From: Streptomyces regalis
GTDB lineage: Bacteria; Actinomycetota; Actinomycetes; Streptomycetales; Streptomycetaceae
Reading direction: 5' to 3'
Assembly: GCF_001509475.1 (NCBI RefSeq)
Contig: NZ_LLZG01000104.1
Span: forward strand, 62,001 to 126,000
DNA length: 64,000 bases
The position numbers and the translations under genes were made by a program. The notes under the pieces were generated by a model. It saw only the letters and a list, made by a program, of their open reading frames with translations, was not told where the DNA came from and did no database searches. Each line of letters starts with the position of its first letter. The first letter of the stretch is position 1. Below, piece by piece: positions 27,914 through 36,456 of this stretch.

Positions 27914-28615
27914 TCAGACGACCGCGCCGCGCCCCGGGTCGTCGTCCTCGTCGTCGTCCGTCTTCATCCGCATCACCAGCGTGGCGAAGCCGCCCAGGAA
28001 GCCGCCGATGCCGAGGGTGGCCAGCCACCAGGTCATCTCCCAGCCGAACACGACCGCGAGCAGCAGCAGGACCGGCCCGCCGATCACCGCGAGCCAGGCG
28101 AACTTCGCCGTCGCGTCGGCGGCGGGCAGCGTCGGCGGCTCCGGCGGGACGAAGTGGCCCTCGTCGTCGGCGTCGAAGTCGTCCTCGGACGGCTCGGGCA
28201 CGCTGTAGTCGCGCGGGCCGACGCCGGGCGCGAAGGAGACGGAGCTGCCCAGCGGCTTGCCCGGCTCGACCGGCTTGTCCTCCCGGGGCTCCCCGGTCTC
28301 CCCGATCTGCCCGGTTCCCTCGGTCTCCCCGGTCTCGTCGCCCTTCTTTTCCTTCTTTTCCTTCTTGCCCTTCGGCCCTCCGCCCGTCCCGGTGTCCGTC
28401 CCGCCGCCCGCCTCGTCGTTCGTCTCGGACTCCAGCAGCGCCAGGTCCTCGACCGACTTGAACGGCTTCGCGCCGGGCGGGTCCGGCGGCTCGTCGCCGT
28501 ACCCGGCGACGATCGCCGCCCAGGCGGCGTCCTCGTCGAACGGGACGTGCTGCTCTTCCGGCTCGCGATCGTCGTGGTCCTCGCGCCTGTCGCGGTCGGA
28601 GCCGTGCTCAGCCAC
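27914..28615 (-). CDS. Acidic protein with C-terminal two-helix membrane anchor, unknown
   Basis: 233 residues from the GTG at 28615, whose first bases overlap the lipase stop codon (GTGGCTGA). The first 160 residues are hydrophilic with a Gly/Lys/Glu low-complexity stretch (KGKKEKKEKKGDETGETEGTG), and two helices at about 170-215 (AKFAWLAVIGGPVLLLLAVVFG and WWLATLGIGGFLGGFATLVM) anchor it, followed by an acidic tail. I recognise no domain; it is the kind of protein annotated as hypothetical in Streptomyces. It is coupled to the lipase gene, so the two may act together. Not identified. Confidence 0.75.
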   Translation of the reverse strand: MAEHGSDRDRREDHDDREPEEQHVPFDEDAAWAAIVAGYGDEPPDPPGAKPFKSVEDLALLESETNDEAGGGTDTGTGGGPKGKKEKKEKKGDETGETEGTGQIGETGEPREDKPVEPGKPLGSSVSFAPGVGPRDYSVPEPSEDDFDADDEGHFVPPEPPTLPAADATAKFAWLAVIGGPVLLLLAVVFGWEMTWWLATLGIGGFLGGFATLVMRMKTDDDEDDDPGRGAVV

Positions 28616-29387
28616 GTGTGGTTGTCCCTTCTTTGCCGACGCCGGTTGCGAGCCGGTCGATGAAGCCGAGGCTCTCCTCGAAGATCCGGTCCGCGTCATG
28701 GTCCAACGTCGCCACGTGATAACTCTGTTCCAGCACGATCTCCGTTACGTCCGTCGACGACACCCGGCTCAGTACCCGGGCCGAGTCCGCGGGCGGCACG
28801 GTGTGGTCCTGGGCGCTGCGCAGGAGCAGCAGAGGCTGGGTGACCTGCGGCAGCTCGCCGTCGACCAGGCGGAAGAAGGTCCGCAGGGAGTGGGCCGCGT
28901 GCAGCGGCACCCGGGTGTACCCGATCTCGATGCCGTCCTCCTTCGCGATGTCACCGGCGACCCCCGGCACCGTACGGACGAAGTGGCGGGACACCGGAAG
29001 GGTGTACGCGTACAGCCCGTGCACCTTGTTGGCGGGGTTGACGACCAGCACGCCCGCGACGTCCTCCCCGTGCTTCGCGGCGAGCCGCAGTGCCAGGGCG
29101 CCGCCCATGGACAGGCCGGCGACGAAGACCCGCTCGCAGCGGTCGCGGAGGTTGCGCAGCTCGCGGTCCACCTCGGCGTACCAGTCCTGCCAGCCGGTGA
29201 GCTGCATGTCCTCCCAGCGGGTGCCGTGGCCCGGCAGCAGCGGCAGCGAGACGGTGAACCCGCGCTCGGCGAGATACTCCGCCCAGGGGCGCAGCGACTG
29301 GGGGGAACCGGTGAAGCCGTGGCAGAGCAGAACCCCGACCTCCCCGCCCTCGTGGCGGTACGGCTCGGCTCCAGGAAGGACCGGCAC
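28608..29387 (-). CDS. Alpha/beta-hydrolase, monoacylglycerol lipase/carboxylesterase type
   Basis: 259 residues from the GTG at 29387, which has a perfect AGGAGG seven bases upstream. Motifs: oxyanion VLLCHGFTGSPQSLRPWAEYL, nucleophile elbow FVAGLSMGGALAL, acid near LRSAQDHTVPPAD, His in SYHVATLDHDADR. It matches the Est30-type carboxylesterase/lipase group. Substrate is probably a short- to medium-chain ester or monoglyceride. A long open frame further upstream is a shadow over plsC. Followed with overlap by the acidic anchored protein. Confidence 0.9.
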   Translation of the reverse strand: MPVLPGAEPYRHEGGEVGVLLCHGFTGSPQSLRPWAEYLAERGFTVSLPLLPGHGTRWEDMQLTGWQDWYAEVDRELRNLRDRCERVFVAGLSMGGALALRLAAKHGEDVAGVLVVNPANKVHGLYAYTLPVSRHFVRTVPGVAGDIAKEDGIEIGYTRVPLHAAHSLRTFFRLVDGELPQVTQPLLLLRSAQDHTVPPADSARVLSRVSSTDVTEIVLEQSYHVATLDHDADRIFEESLGFIDRLATGVGKEGTTTRG

Positions 29388-29537
29388 CTTACGGCCTCCT
29401 GTTCGTGAGAAGGACGGACATCGATACAGCCAGGTGTGCTTCACCGTACGCGACCGCACTGACACCGACCAGGGCCGTCGGACTCTTTGACAGTGCTCCG
29501 GGTTAAGGTCTGATCGACAGACACAGGAGGCACTCGG

Positions 29538-30317
29538 TTGTTGTACGGCGCGATGAAGGTAGCCATCGGGGGACCGTTGAAGGTCGCCTTCAGGCCCTGG
29601 GTGGAAGGCCTGGAGAACGTTCCCGCCGAGGGCGCCGCGATCCTCGCGAGCAACCACCTCTCCTTTTCCGACTCGTTCTTCCTGCCCGCGGTCCTCGACC
29701 GCAAGGTGACCTTCATCGCGAAGGCCGAGTACTTCACCACTCCCGGCCTCAAAGGCCGGATCACGGCCGCGTTCTTCAAGGGCGTCGGCCAGCTGCCCGT
29801 GGACCGCTCCGGGGCGCGCGGCGCGGGCGAGGCGGCCATCAAGAGCGGTATAGAGGTCCTCGAGCGCGGTGAGCTGTTCGGTATCTATCCGGAGGGCACG
29901 CGCTCGCCCGACGGGCGGCTCTACCGGGGCAAGCCCGGCGGCCTCGCGCGCGTGGCGCTCGCCACCGGAGCGCCGGTCATCCCCGTGGCCATGATCGACA
30001 CGGAGAAGATCCAGCCGCCGGGCCAGGTCATGCCCAAGCTCATGCGGCCGGGCATCCGGATCGGCAAGCCCCTGGACTTCAGCCGGTACCAGGGCATGGA
30101 GCACGACCGTTTCGTGCTCCGCGCGCTGACCGACGAGGTCATGTACGAGATCATGAAGCTCTCCGGCCAGGAGTACGTCGACATGTACGCGACCGCCGCC
30201 AAGCGGCAGATCGCGGAGGCGGCGAAGGCCGAGAAGGACGCGGAGAAGGCGGCCAGGGCCGCACTCGCGCAGGCCGAGAAGGAACAGGCGCAGAAGAAGA
30301 AGGAACAGTCCGAATAG
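29538..30317 (+). CDS. 1-acyl-sn-glycerol-3-phosphate acyltransferase (PlsC)
   Basis: 259 residues. Acyltransferase motif I NHLSFSD (N-H-x4-D), motif II VGQLPVDRSGARG, motif III FGIYPEGTRSPDG (EGTRS), motif IV PVIPVAMI. It acylates lysophosphatidate to phosphatidate at the membrane. The C-terminus is a Lys/Ala/Glu helix (about 215-259) that extends past the core. The start is a TTG at 29538; an in-frame ATG at 29553 is possible. A homologue, Rv2182c, has the same position relative to the PimB/FadD genes in M. tuberculosis. Confidence 0.9.
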   Translation: MLYGAMKVAIGGPLKVAFRPWVEGLENVPAEGAAILASNHLSFSDSFFLPAVLDRKVTFIAKAEYFTTPGLKGRITAAFFKGVGQLPVDRSGARGAGEAAIKSGIEVLERGELFGIYPEGTRSPDGRLYRGKPGGLARVALATGAPVIPVAMIDTEKIQPPGQVMPKLMRPGIRIGKPLDFSRYQGMEHDRFVLRALTDEVMYEIMKLSGQEYVDMYATAAKRQIAEAAKAEKDAEKAARAALAQAEKEQAQKKKEQSE

Positions 30318-30345
30318 GGAGCGGTCCGAACAGGGAGCGGTCCGA
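30314..30345 (+). repeat. 16-base direct repeat after plsC
   Basis: ATAGGGAGCGGTCCGA and ACAGGGAGCGGTCCGA are adjacent, beginning at the plsC stop codon; a partial third unit (CAGTCCGA) precedes. It occupies half the gap between plsC and the kinase gene. Function unknown. Confidence 0.75.
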
Positions 30346-30381
30346 CCGGAGTCGGCCGCACCAGGGCCGGGGGGTGGGGGA

Positions 30382-31611
30382 ATGGCCAAGCGCGAGCGGG
30401 TCATGAGGATGTCCGTCGAGCAGCCGCTGTGGCGCGCGCTCGCCGGGTACCGCGTGCTGACCATGGTGTACGCGATCGGGCTCTTCATCAGCGCCCACGC
30501 CGAGGTCGCCCGCCCCTGGGTCGCCATCGCCTACTTCGCCGTACTGGCCGTCTGGACCCTGGCCACCCTGCCCAGGGTCGCGAACGCCGCGAGCTGCACC
30601 AAGCGCTTCCTCGCCGTGGACCTCACCATCGCCCTGGCCGGCATCCTGCTCACCCGGCTCGCCGAGGCACCCGAGCGGATCGACGCCGGAGCCCCCACCC
30701 TGCCCTCGATATGGACCGCCGGCGCCGTGCTGGCCTTCGCCATCAAGGGCGGCTGGCGCTGGGCGGCGTTCGCCTCCACGCTGGTCGCCGCCGCCAACCT
30801 GGTCGAACGCTCCGGGGTACCCACCCGCGACACCATCCACATGGTGCTGCTCGTCTGGATCGCCTCCATCGCCATCGGCTACGTCGTCGAGGTCGCCCGC
30901 GCCTCCGAGCGCACCCTGGCCCGCGCCCTGGAGATCGAGGCGGCGACGCGTGAACGGGAGCGGCTCGCCCGGGACATCCACGACGGCGTGCTCCAGGTGC
31001 TCGCGATGGTGCAGCGGCGCGGTGCCGTCATCGGCGGCGAGGCGGCCGAGCTGGGCCGGATGGCCGGCGAGCAGGAGGTGGCGCTGCGCACGCTGGTCTC
31101 GGGCGGCCTCGTACCCGTGTCGCGGGTGTCGGAGGACGCCGCCGAGGGGGCCGTCGTACGGGCCGTGGACGAGCCGGACGACGCCGCCGGTCCGGTCGAT
31201 CTCCGGGTGCTGCTCGCCCCGTACGCCGGCGCCATGGTGAGCCTGGCCGAGCCCGGCGCGCCCGTGCCGCTGGCCCCGGCCGCCGCGCGGGAGCTGGCCG
31301 CGGCCGTGGGGGCCGCTCTGGACAACGTCCGTAAGCACGCGGGGGAGCACGCGCGCGCGTGGATCCTCGTCGAGGACGAGCCCGACGAGGTGATCGTCAC
31401 CGTGCGGGACGACGGACCCGGCATCCCCGAGGGACGGCTCGCGCAGGCCGAGGGCGAGGGGCGGCTCGGAGTCGCCCTGTCGATCCGGGGGCGACTGCGG
31501 GACCTCGGCGGCACCGCCGAGCTGATCTCGGTGCCGGGGCAGGGCACCGAAGTGGAACTGAAAGTACCGAAGGACAGCAGCGCTTCACGGGGGAAGGCGG
31601 AGCAGCGATGA
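30382..31611 (+). CDS. MacS-type sensor histidine kinase
   Basis: 409 residues. Residues 1-165 hold about five membrane helices (the DUF5931/MacS N-terminal region); the HisKA_3 box has H200 in RLARDIHDGVLQVLAMV; HATPase at about 290-405 with DNVRKHA, DDGPGIPEG and a GxGxG region that is less regular. It works with the LuxR-type regulator that overlaps its end by four bases (ATGA). The family member is described in actinobacteria with roles in morphogenesis; the signal here is not known. Confidence 0.9.
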   Translation: MAKRERVMRMSVEQPLWRALAGYRVLTMVYAIGLFISAHAEVARPWVAIAYFAVLAVWTLATLPRVANAASCTKRFLAVDLTIALAGILLTRLAEAPERIDAGAPTLPSIWTAGAVLAFAIKGGWRWAAFASTLVAAANLVERSGVPTRDTIHMVLLVWIASIAIGYVVEVARASERTLARALEIEAATRERERLARDIHDGVLQVLAMVQRRGAVIGGEAAELGRMAGEQEVALRTLVSGGLVPVSRVSEDAAEGAVVRAVDEPDDAAGPVDLRVLLAPYAGAMVSLAEPGAPVPLAPAAARELAAAVGAALDNVRKHAGEHARAWILVEDEPDEVIVTVRDDGPGIPEGRLAQAEGEGRLGVALSIRGRLRDLGGTAELISVPGQGTEVELKVPKDSSASRGKAEQR

Positions 31612-32300
31612 CGGACACCGCGAGCGGACAGCAGGACCCGATCAAGGTCATGGTGGTCGACGACCACCCCATGTGGCGCGACGCGGTCGCCCGCGACCTG
31701 GCCGAGTCCGGCTTCGAGGTGGTCGCCACCGCGGGCGACGGCGAGCAGGCCGTACGCCGCGCCAAGGCCGCCGCTCCCGACGTCCTCGTGCTCGACCTCA
31801 ACCTGCCCGCCAAGCCCGGCGTTCAGGTCTGCAAGGAGCTGGTGGGCCACAACCCCGCACTGCGCGTCCTCGTCCTGTCCGCGAGCGGTGAGCACGCCGA
31901 CGTCCTGGAGGCCGTGAAGTCCGGCGCCACCGGCTACCTGCTGAAGTCGGCCTCGACCGAGGAACTCCTCGACGCGGTGCGCCGTACGGCCGTCGGCGAC
32001 CCCGTGTTCACGCCGGGCCTGGCCGGCCTGGTCCTCGGCGAGTACCGCCGCCTCGCCTCCGAACCGGCGCCCGCCGTACAGGGCGCCGACCAGCCGGGGG
32101 CCCCGCAGCTCACCGAGCGCGAGACCGAGGTGCTGCGGCTCGTCGCCAAGGGCCTGAGCTACAAGCAGATCGCCGAACGCCTGGTGATCTCCCACCGCAC
32201 GGTCCAGAACCACGTCCAGAACACCCTCGGCAAGCTCCAGCTGCACAACCGGGTGGAACTGGTGAGGTACGCGATAGAGCGCGGCCTCGACGACGAGTGA
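31608..32300 (+). CDS. LuxR/NarL-family response regulator
   Basis: 230 residues. Receiver with KVMVVDDHPMWRDAV, phospho-site D63 in LVLDLNLPAKPG and K113 in GYLLKSAS; C-terminal LuxR helix-turn-helix LTERETEVLRLVAKGLSYKQIAERLVISHRTVQNHVQNTLGKLQL. The ATG lies inside the stop of the kinase gene, a clear two-component pair. The DNA target is not visible in the window. Its own gene is followed by a 138-base gap before the phosphofructokinase. Confidence 0.95.
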   Translation: MTDTASGQQDPIKVMVVDDHPMWRDAVARDLAESGFEVVATAGDGEQAVRRAKAAAPDVLVLDLNLPAKPGVQVCKELVGHNPALRVLVLSASGEHADVLEAVKSGATGYLLKSASTEELLDAVRRTAVGDPVFTPGLAGLVLGEYRRLASEPAPAVQGADQPGAPQLTERETEVLRLVAKGLSYKQIAERLVISHRTVQNHVQNTLGKLQLHNRVELVRYAIERGLDDE

Positions 32301-32438
32301 TCCATCGGCCGTCGGCTTGACGACGCGTAAACCAAATACCCGGCAGTTCACCGGAATTGCCGTTCCGACCCATCCCGTTGTGACCTGGATCACCATTAGC
32401 GTGGCCTCACCAGGCAACCGCGGCGAAGGGACATTTCC

Positions 32439-33467
32439 ATGCGGGTCGGAGTACTGACCGGAGGCGGCGACTGCCCCGGTCTCAACGCCGTCATCCGGGC
32501 CGTCGTACGCAAGGGCGTGCAGGAGTACGGCTACGACTTCGTCGGCTTCCGGGACGGCTGGCGAGGTCCGCTCGAGAACGACACCGTCCGTCTCGACATC
32601 CCCGCCGTGCGCGGCATCCTGCCCCGCGGCGGCACCATCCTCGGCTCCTCGCGCACCAACCCCCTCAAGCAGGAGGACGGCATCCGCCGTATCAAGGAGA
32701 ACCTCGCCAAGCAGGAGGTCGAGGCGCTCATCGCCATCGGCGGCGAGGACACCCTCGGCGTCGCCACCCGCCTCTCCGACGAGTACGGCGTGCCCTGCGT
32801 CGGCGTACCGAAGACCATCGACAACGACCTGTCCGCCACCGACTACACCTTCGGCTTCGACACCGCCGTCGGCATCGCGACGGAGGCCATCGACCGGCTG
32901 CACACCACCGCCGAGTCCCATATGCGCGTCCTGGTCTGCGAGGTGATGGGCCGTCACGCCGGCTGGATCGCCATCCACTCCGGGCTGGCCGGCGGCGCCA
33001 ACGTCATCCTCATCCCCGAGCAGCGCTTCGACGTCGACAAGGTCTGCGCCTGGATCACCTCCCGCTTCAAGGCGTCGTACGCCCCGATCGTGGTCGTCGC
33101 CGAGGGTGCCATGCCCAAGGACGGCGACATGGTCCTCAAGGACGGGTCGCTGGACTCCTTCGGGCACGTGCGGCTGTCCGGGGTCGGCGAATGGCTGGCC
33201 AAGGAGATCGAGAAGCGCACGGGCAAGGAGGCCCGCACGACGGTCCTCGGGCACATCCAGCGCGGCGGCACCCCCAGCGCCTTCGACCGCTGGCTCGCCA
33301 CCCGCTTCGGGCTGCACGCCATCGAGGCCGTCCGCGACGGCGACTTCGGCAAGATGGTCGCCCTGCGCGGCACGGACATCGTCCGTGTCCCGATCGCGGA
33401 CGCCACGGCCAAGCTGAAGACGGTGGATCCGAAGCTGTACGAGGAGGTCGGGGTCTTCTTCGGCTGA
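32439..33467 (+). CDS. pfkA: 6-phosphofructokinase (PfkA-like)
   Basis: 342 residues. Typical motifs: LTGGGDCPGLNAVIRAVVRKG, GTILGSSRTNP, GGEDTLG at 101-107, PKTIDNDL, and HAGWIAIHSGLAGGAN with the MGRHAG signature before it. It phosphorylates fructose 6-phosphate. At the sites that separate ATP- from PPi-using enzymes the sequence has D104 (in GGEDT) and a Lys (K125) in PKTIDND; these resemble PPi-type residues, not the Gly of E. coli PfkA. The cofactor preference is therefore open. Good Shine-Dalgarno (GAAGGGA). Confidence 0.95.
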   Translation: MRVGVLTGGGDCPGLNAVIRAVVRKGVQEYGYDFVGFRDGWRGPLENDTVRLDIPAVRGILPRGGTILGSSRTNPLKQEDGIRRIKENLAKQEVEALIAIGGEDTLGVATRLSDEYGVPCVGVPKTIDNDLSATDYTFGFDTAVGIATEAIDRLHTTAESHMRVLVCEVMGRHAGWIAIHSGLAGGANVILIPEQRFDVDKVCAWITSRFKASYAPIVVVAEGAMPKDGDMVLKDGSLDSFGHVRLSGVGEWLAKEIEKRTGKEARTTVLGHIQRGGTPSAFDRWLATRFGLHAIEAVRDGDFGKMVALRGTDIVRVPIADATAKLKTVDPKLYEEVGVFFG

Positions 33468-33480
33468 CGGGGCACCTGGG

Positions 33481-33510
33481 GGTTGTGGGCCGTATATTCG
33501 GCCCACAACC
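33481..33510 (+). terminator. Perfect hairpin between pfkA and ldhA
   Basis: GGTTGTGGGCCG, loop TATATT, CGGCCCACAACC: 12 paired bases and a six-base AT loop, beginning 13 bases past the pfkA stop and ending 19 before the next GTG. It may be a terminator for pfkA, or a regulatory palindrome over the promoter of the dehydrogenase gene, since the loop looks like a -10 box. Confidence 0.75.
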
Positions 33511-33529
33511 CTATGAATCGGGAGCAGTC

Positions 33530-34525
33530 GTGGAGATTCTCGCCTTCGGTGTCCAGGCGGACGAGAAGCCCCTGATCGAGCAAGCCTTCCAGGGCCGTCA
33601 CGAGGTCCGCTGTCTGGACGTCTTCCTCAACGAGGACACCGCCCCGATCGCCACCGGCTACGAGGTCGTCTGCACCAGCGTCAACTGCGACCTCGGCCAC
33701 CGGGTCCTGCAGACCCTCGCGGCCGGCGGGACCCAGATGGTCGCCCAGCGCTCCACCGGCTTCAACAACATCGACCTTCAGGTCGCCGAGCGGCTCGCCA
33801 TGACGGTCGCCCGGGTCTCGTACTACTCGCCCTACTCCGTGGCCGAGTTCGCCTGGACCCTTGCCATGGCGGTCAACCGCCGGATCGTGCGGGCCTCCAC
33901 GCGCACGCGTGACTTCGACTTCCGCCTCGACGGCCTGATGGGCCGCGACATGCACGGCCGCACGGTCGGCGTCCTCGGCACCGGAAAGATCGGCGAGGCG
34001 TTCACCCGCATCGCCCACGGCTTCGGCATGAACCTGCTCGGCTGGGACGTCGCAGAGAACCCCGCCTGCCTGCAGCTCGGCATGCGCTATGTCCCCAAGG
34101 AGCAGCTCCTCGCCGAGTCCGACCTGGTCAGCCTGCACGTCCCGCTGCTGCCGGAGACGCAGCGCCTCATCGACGCGGACGCCCTGAAGGCGATGAAGGA
34201 CGACGCGATCCTGGTCAACTCCAGCCGCGGCGGCCTCATCGACACCGCGGCCCTCGTCGCCGAGCTGCGCGAGGGCCGCTTCACGGGGGTCGGCCTCGAC
34301 GTGTACGAGGCGGAGGCGGGCCTGTTCTTCCTCGACAAGTCCCTCCATGCCATCGAGGACGACACGCTGGCCCGCCTCGTCACGTTCCCGAACGTCCTGG
34401 TCACGTCGCACCAGGCGTACTACACCCAGGACGCCGTCGGCCAGATCATCGAGACCACGCTGCACAACGTCCTCGACTACAAGGCGGGCCGCCGCTCCGA
34501 GAACGTGCTGGTGCCGCGCAGCTGA
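33530..34525 (+). CDS. D-2-hydroxyacid dehydrogenase (D-lactate dehydrogenase type)
   Basis: 331 residues. Rossmann motif VGVLGTGKIGEAFTRIAHGFGM; catalytic Arg in LVNSSRGGLIDT, Glu in VGLDVYEAEAG and His in VLVTSHQAYYT. This matches the D-LDH/2-hydroxyacid dehydrogenase family that reduces pyruvate or related ketoacids with NADH. GTG start at 33530 with GGGAG five bases away. It lies between pfkA and the convergent trpEG gene, overlapping the latter by 49 bases. Substrate not proven. Confidence 0.9.
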   Translation: MEILAFGVQADEKPLIEQAFQGRHEVRCLDVFLNEDTAPIATGYEVVCTSVNCDLGHRVLQTLAAGGTQMVAQRSTGFNNIDLQVAERLAMTVARVSYYSPYSVAEFAWTLAMAVNRRIVRASTRTRDFDFRLDGLMGRDMHGRTVGVLGTGKIGEAFTRIAHGFGMNLLGWDVAENPACLQLGMRYVPKEQLLAESDLVSLHVPLLPETQRLIDADALKAMKDDAILVNSSRGGLIDTAALVAELREGRFTGVGLDVYEAEAGLFFLDKSLHAIEDDTLARLVTFPNVLVTSHQAYYTQDAVGQIIETTLHNVLDYKAGRRSENVLVPRS

Positions 34526-36357
34526 CCCACCAGATCGCGTACGACGTCTGCGCCGTTCAGCGTCAGGATCGACTCGGGGTGGAACTGAACGCCGGCGAAG
34601 CCCGGGCCGCGTACGGCATGCACCTCCCCGTTGCCGGCCCGGCTGACCTCGATGCCGTGCGCGGCGAGCTCCCGCAGGGCCTCGTCGTCGCAGCGCGCCA
34701 CGAAGCTGTTGTAGAAACCGACCGTCTCCGACCGTTCGAACAGGTCGATCGTCGTCTGCGCCCCCTGGTACGGCACTTCCTTCCGTACGATCTCCAGCCC
34801 CAGCTCGGCCGCGATCAGCTCGTGCCCGAGGCAGACGCCGAGCACGCCGTGCCGGTGGCTGCGGACGACCTCGGCGGTGAGGTCGCGCAGGAACCGCATC
34901 TTGGGGTCTTCCAGATCGGACGGATCGCCGGGACCGGGACCCAGCACCACCGGCCCCTCGTGCGCGAGCACCGCCTCCCGCAGCCCGTCCTCGTCGTACC
35001 GCCGGACGGTCACCTCGAGTCCGCTCGACCGCAGCACGTGCGCGAGCATCGCCGTGAAGGTGTCCTCCCCGTCGACGACCAGGGCGTGACCGGCCAGCTC
35101 CTCGGACCGCTCCTGCATCCGCAGCCAGAACGGCGCCAGGGCGGCGCGGCGCCCGTCGAGCGCGGCACGCACGCGTGGGTCGTCGGCGAGACGCACGCGC
35201 GCGTGCTCCTCACGCGGCCGGGACGGTCGTACGCCAAGAGCCGCCAGCACCCCCGCCGCCTTCGCATGGGTCTCCGCGACCTCGCTCGCCGGGTCCGACC
35301 CCCGGACGAGTGTGGCGCCGACCGGCACTCGCAGCCCGCCGTTCGCGTCGATGTCGGCGGTGCGGATGAGGATGGGGGAGTCGAGGGTCTGCGCGCCGCC
35401 GGAGTCGCGGCCGATCAGGGCCAGCGCACCGGCGTAGTAGCCACGCCCACCGACCTCGTGCCGCTCGATCACCCGGCACGCGTTCTGCACGGGCGAGCCG
35501 GTGACCGTGGCCGCGAACATCGTCTCCTTCAGGACCTCCCGCACATCCAGCGAGGACTTCCCGCGCAGCTCGTACTCGGTGTGCGCGAGGTGTGCCATCT
35601 CCTTCAGCCGGGGCCCGACGACGACCCCGCCCATGTCACCGACGGTGCACATCATCTTGAGCTCCTCGTCGACGACCATCGACAGCTCCTCGATCTCCTT
35701 GCCGTCGGCGAGGAAGTCGAGCAGGTGCTCGGGGGTGGGTCCCTCGACGGGATAGCGGTACGTCCCGCTGATCGGGTTCATGACGACGGTCCCGCCGGAC
35801 ATCCGCACGTGCACCTCGGGGCTCGCCCCGACCAGCGTGCGCTCCCCGGTGTGCACGACGAACGTCCAGTACGCGCCCCGCTCACCCTCCAGCAGCCGCC
35901 GGAACAGCGCCAGCGCGTCGGCGCGCCCGAACCCCGGGATCTGGCCCTCGTACGTCCGCCGGATCACGAAGTTCGCGCCCTCGCCCCGCCCGATCTCCTC
36001 CCGCAGCACGCGCCCGACGATCTCCGCGTACTCCTCGTCACCGACGTCGAAGCCGCCGCCCTCGACGCGCACGTCGTGCGACGGGAGCTGGGCGAGAGCG
36101 TCGGCGAGCGGGATGTCGTACGACTCCTCGGGCGTCAGCACCGTCAGTGGCGTGCCGTCGTCGCGGACGTCGAAGCCGCGCTCGCGGATCTGGCGGAAGG
36201 GGACGAGCGCCAGGCCCTCGTCGGGGAGGTCGGCCAGGCGGTCGTAGGTACTGACCGGGCCGATCAGGACCTCGACGGTCTCGTGATCGTGGCCCGGCGT
36301 GCGGCGGCGCAGCAGGGCGAACGGGCGGGGGTCGGCCGGCAAGCCGAGCAGGTTCAT
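34477..36357 (-). CDS. trpE: Fused anthranilate synthase TrpE-TrpG
   Basis: 626 residues. TrpE chorismate-binding part to about 425, with FANFVIRRT-like, RGAYWTFVVHTGERTLVGASPEVHV, ISGTYRYPVEGPTPEHL and VTGSPVQNACRVIERHEVGGRGYYAGAL; then a class I glutamine amidotransferase part with VLGVCLGHELIAAELG (Cys) and GVQFHPESIL (His/Glu). It makes anthranilate from chorismate and glutamine. The classical Trp-feedback LLES motif is not seen near the N-terminus. Upstream lie a leader peptide with three Trp codons and an attenuator hairpin. The start is the ATG at 36357. Confidence 0.93.
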   Translation of the reverse strand: MNLLGLPADPRPFALLRRRTPGHDHETVEVLIGPVSTYDRLADLPDEGLALVPFRQIRERGFDVRDDGTPLTVLTPEESYDIPLADALAQLPSHDVRVEGGGFDVGDEEYAEIVGRVLREEIGRGEGANFVIRRTYEGQIPGFGRADALALFRRLLEGERGAYWTFVVHTGERTLVGASPEVHVRMSGGTVVMNPISGTYRYPVEGPTPEHLLDFLADGKEIEELSMVVDEELKMMCTVGDMGGVVVGPRLKEMAHLAHTEYELRGKSSLDVREVLKETMFAATVTGSPVQNACRVIERHEVGGRGYYAGALALIGRDSGGAQTLDSPILIRTADIDANGGLRVPVGATLVRGSDPASEVAETHAKAAGVLAALGVRPSRPREEHARVRLADDPRVRAALDGRRAALAPFWLRMQERSEELAGHALVVDGEDTFTAMLAHVLRSSGLEVTVRRYDEDGLREAVLAHEGPVVLGPGPGDPSDLEDPKMRFLRDLTAEVVRSHRHGVLGVCLGHELIAAELGLEIVRKEVPYQGAQTTIDLFERSETVGFYNSFVARCDDEALRELAAHGIEVSRAGNGEVHAVRGPGFAGVQFHPESILTLNGADVVRDLVGQLRGTSTFSERRPAL

Positions 36358-36409
36358 GGGTCCGTGCTCCTTCTCAGGGGGAGAGGAACGGCCCGTGCCC
36401 GGAAACACC

Positions 36410-36434
36410 GAAGGCCGCCCCTCGGGCGGCCTTC
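36410..36434 (-). terminator. trp attenuator hairpin
   Basis: GAAGGCCGCCC, loop CTC (plus strand), GGGCGGCCTTC: an 11-pair perfect stem between the leader peptide and trpEG, 53 bases before the ATG. With the leader peptide it fits ribosome-mediated attenuation: when Trp is plentiful the ribosome clears the Trp codons and this hairpin stops transcription. There is no T-rich tail. Confidence 0.85.
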
Positions 36435-36456
36435 GCGAAGTCTTGCGTACGCGCAG

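Noticed and set aside
33481..33510. Rex (redox) operator before the D-LDH gene
   Set aside because: It has TTGTG...CACAA ends but 16 bases between, not the 8 of an 18-base Rex site.
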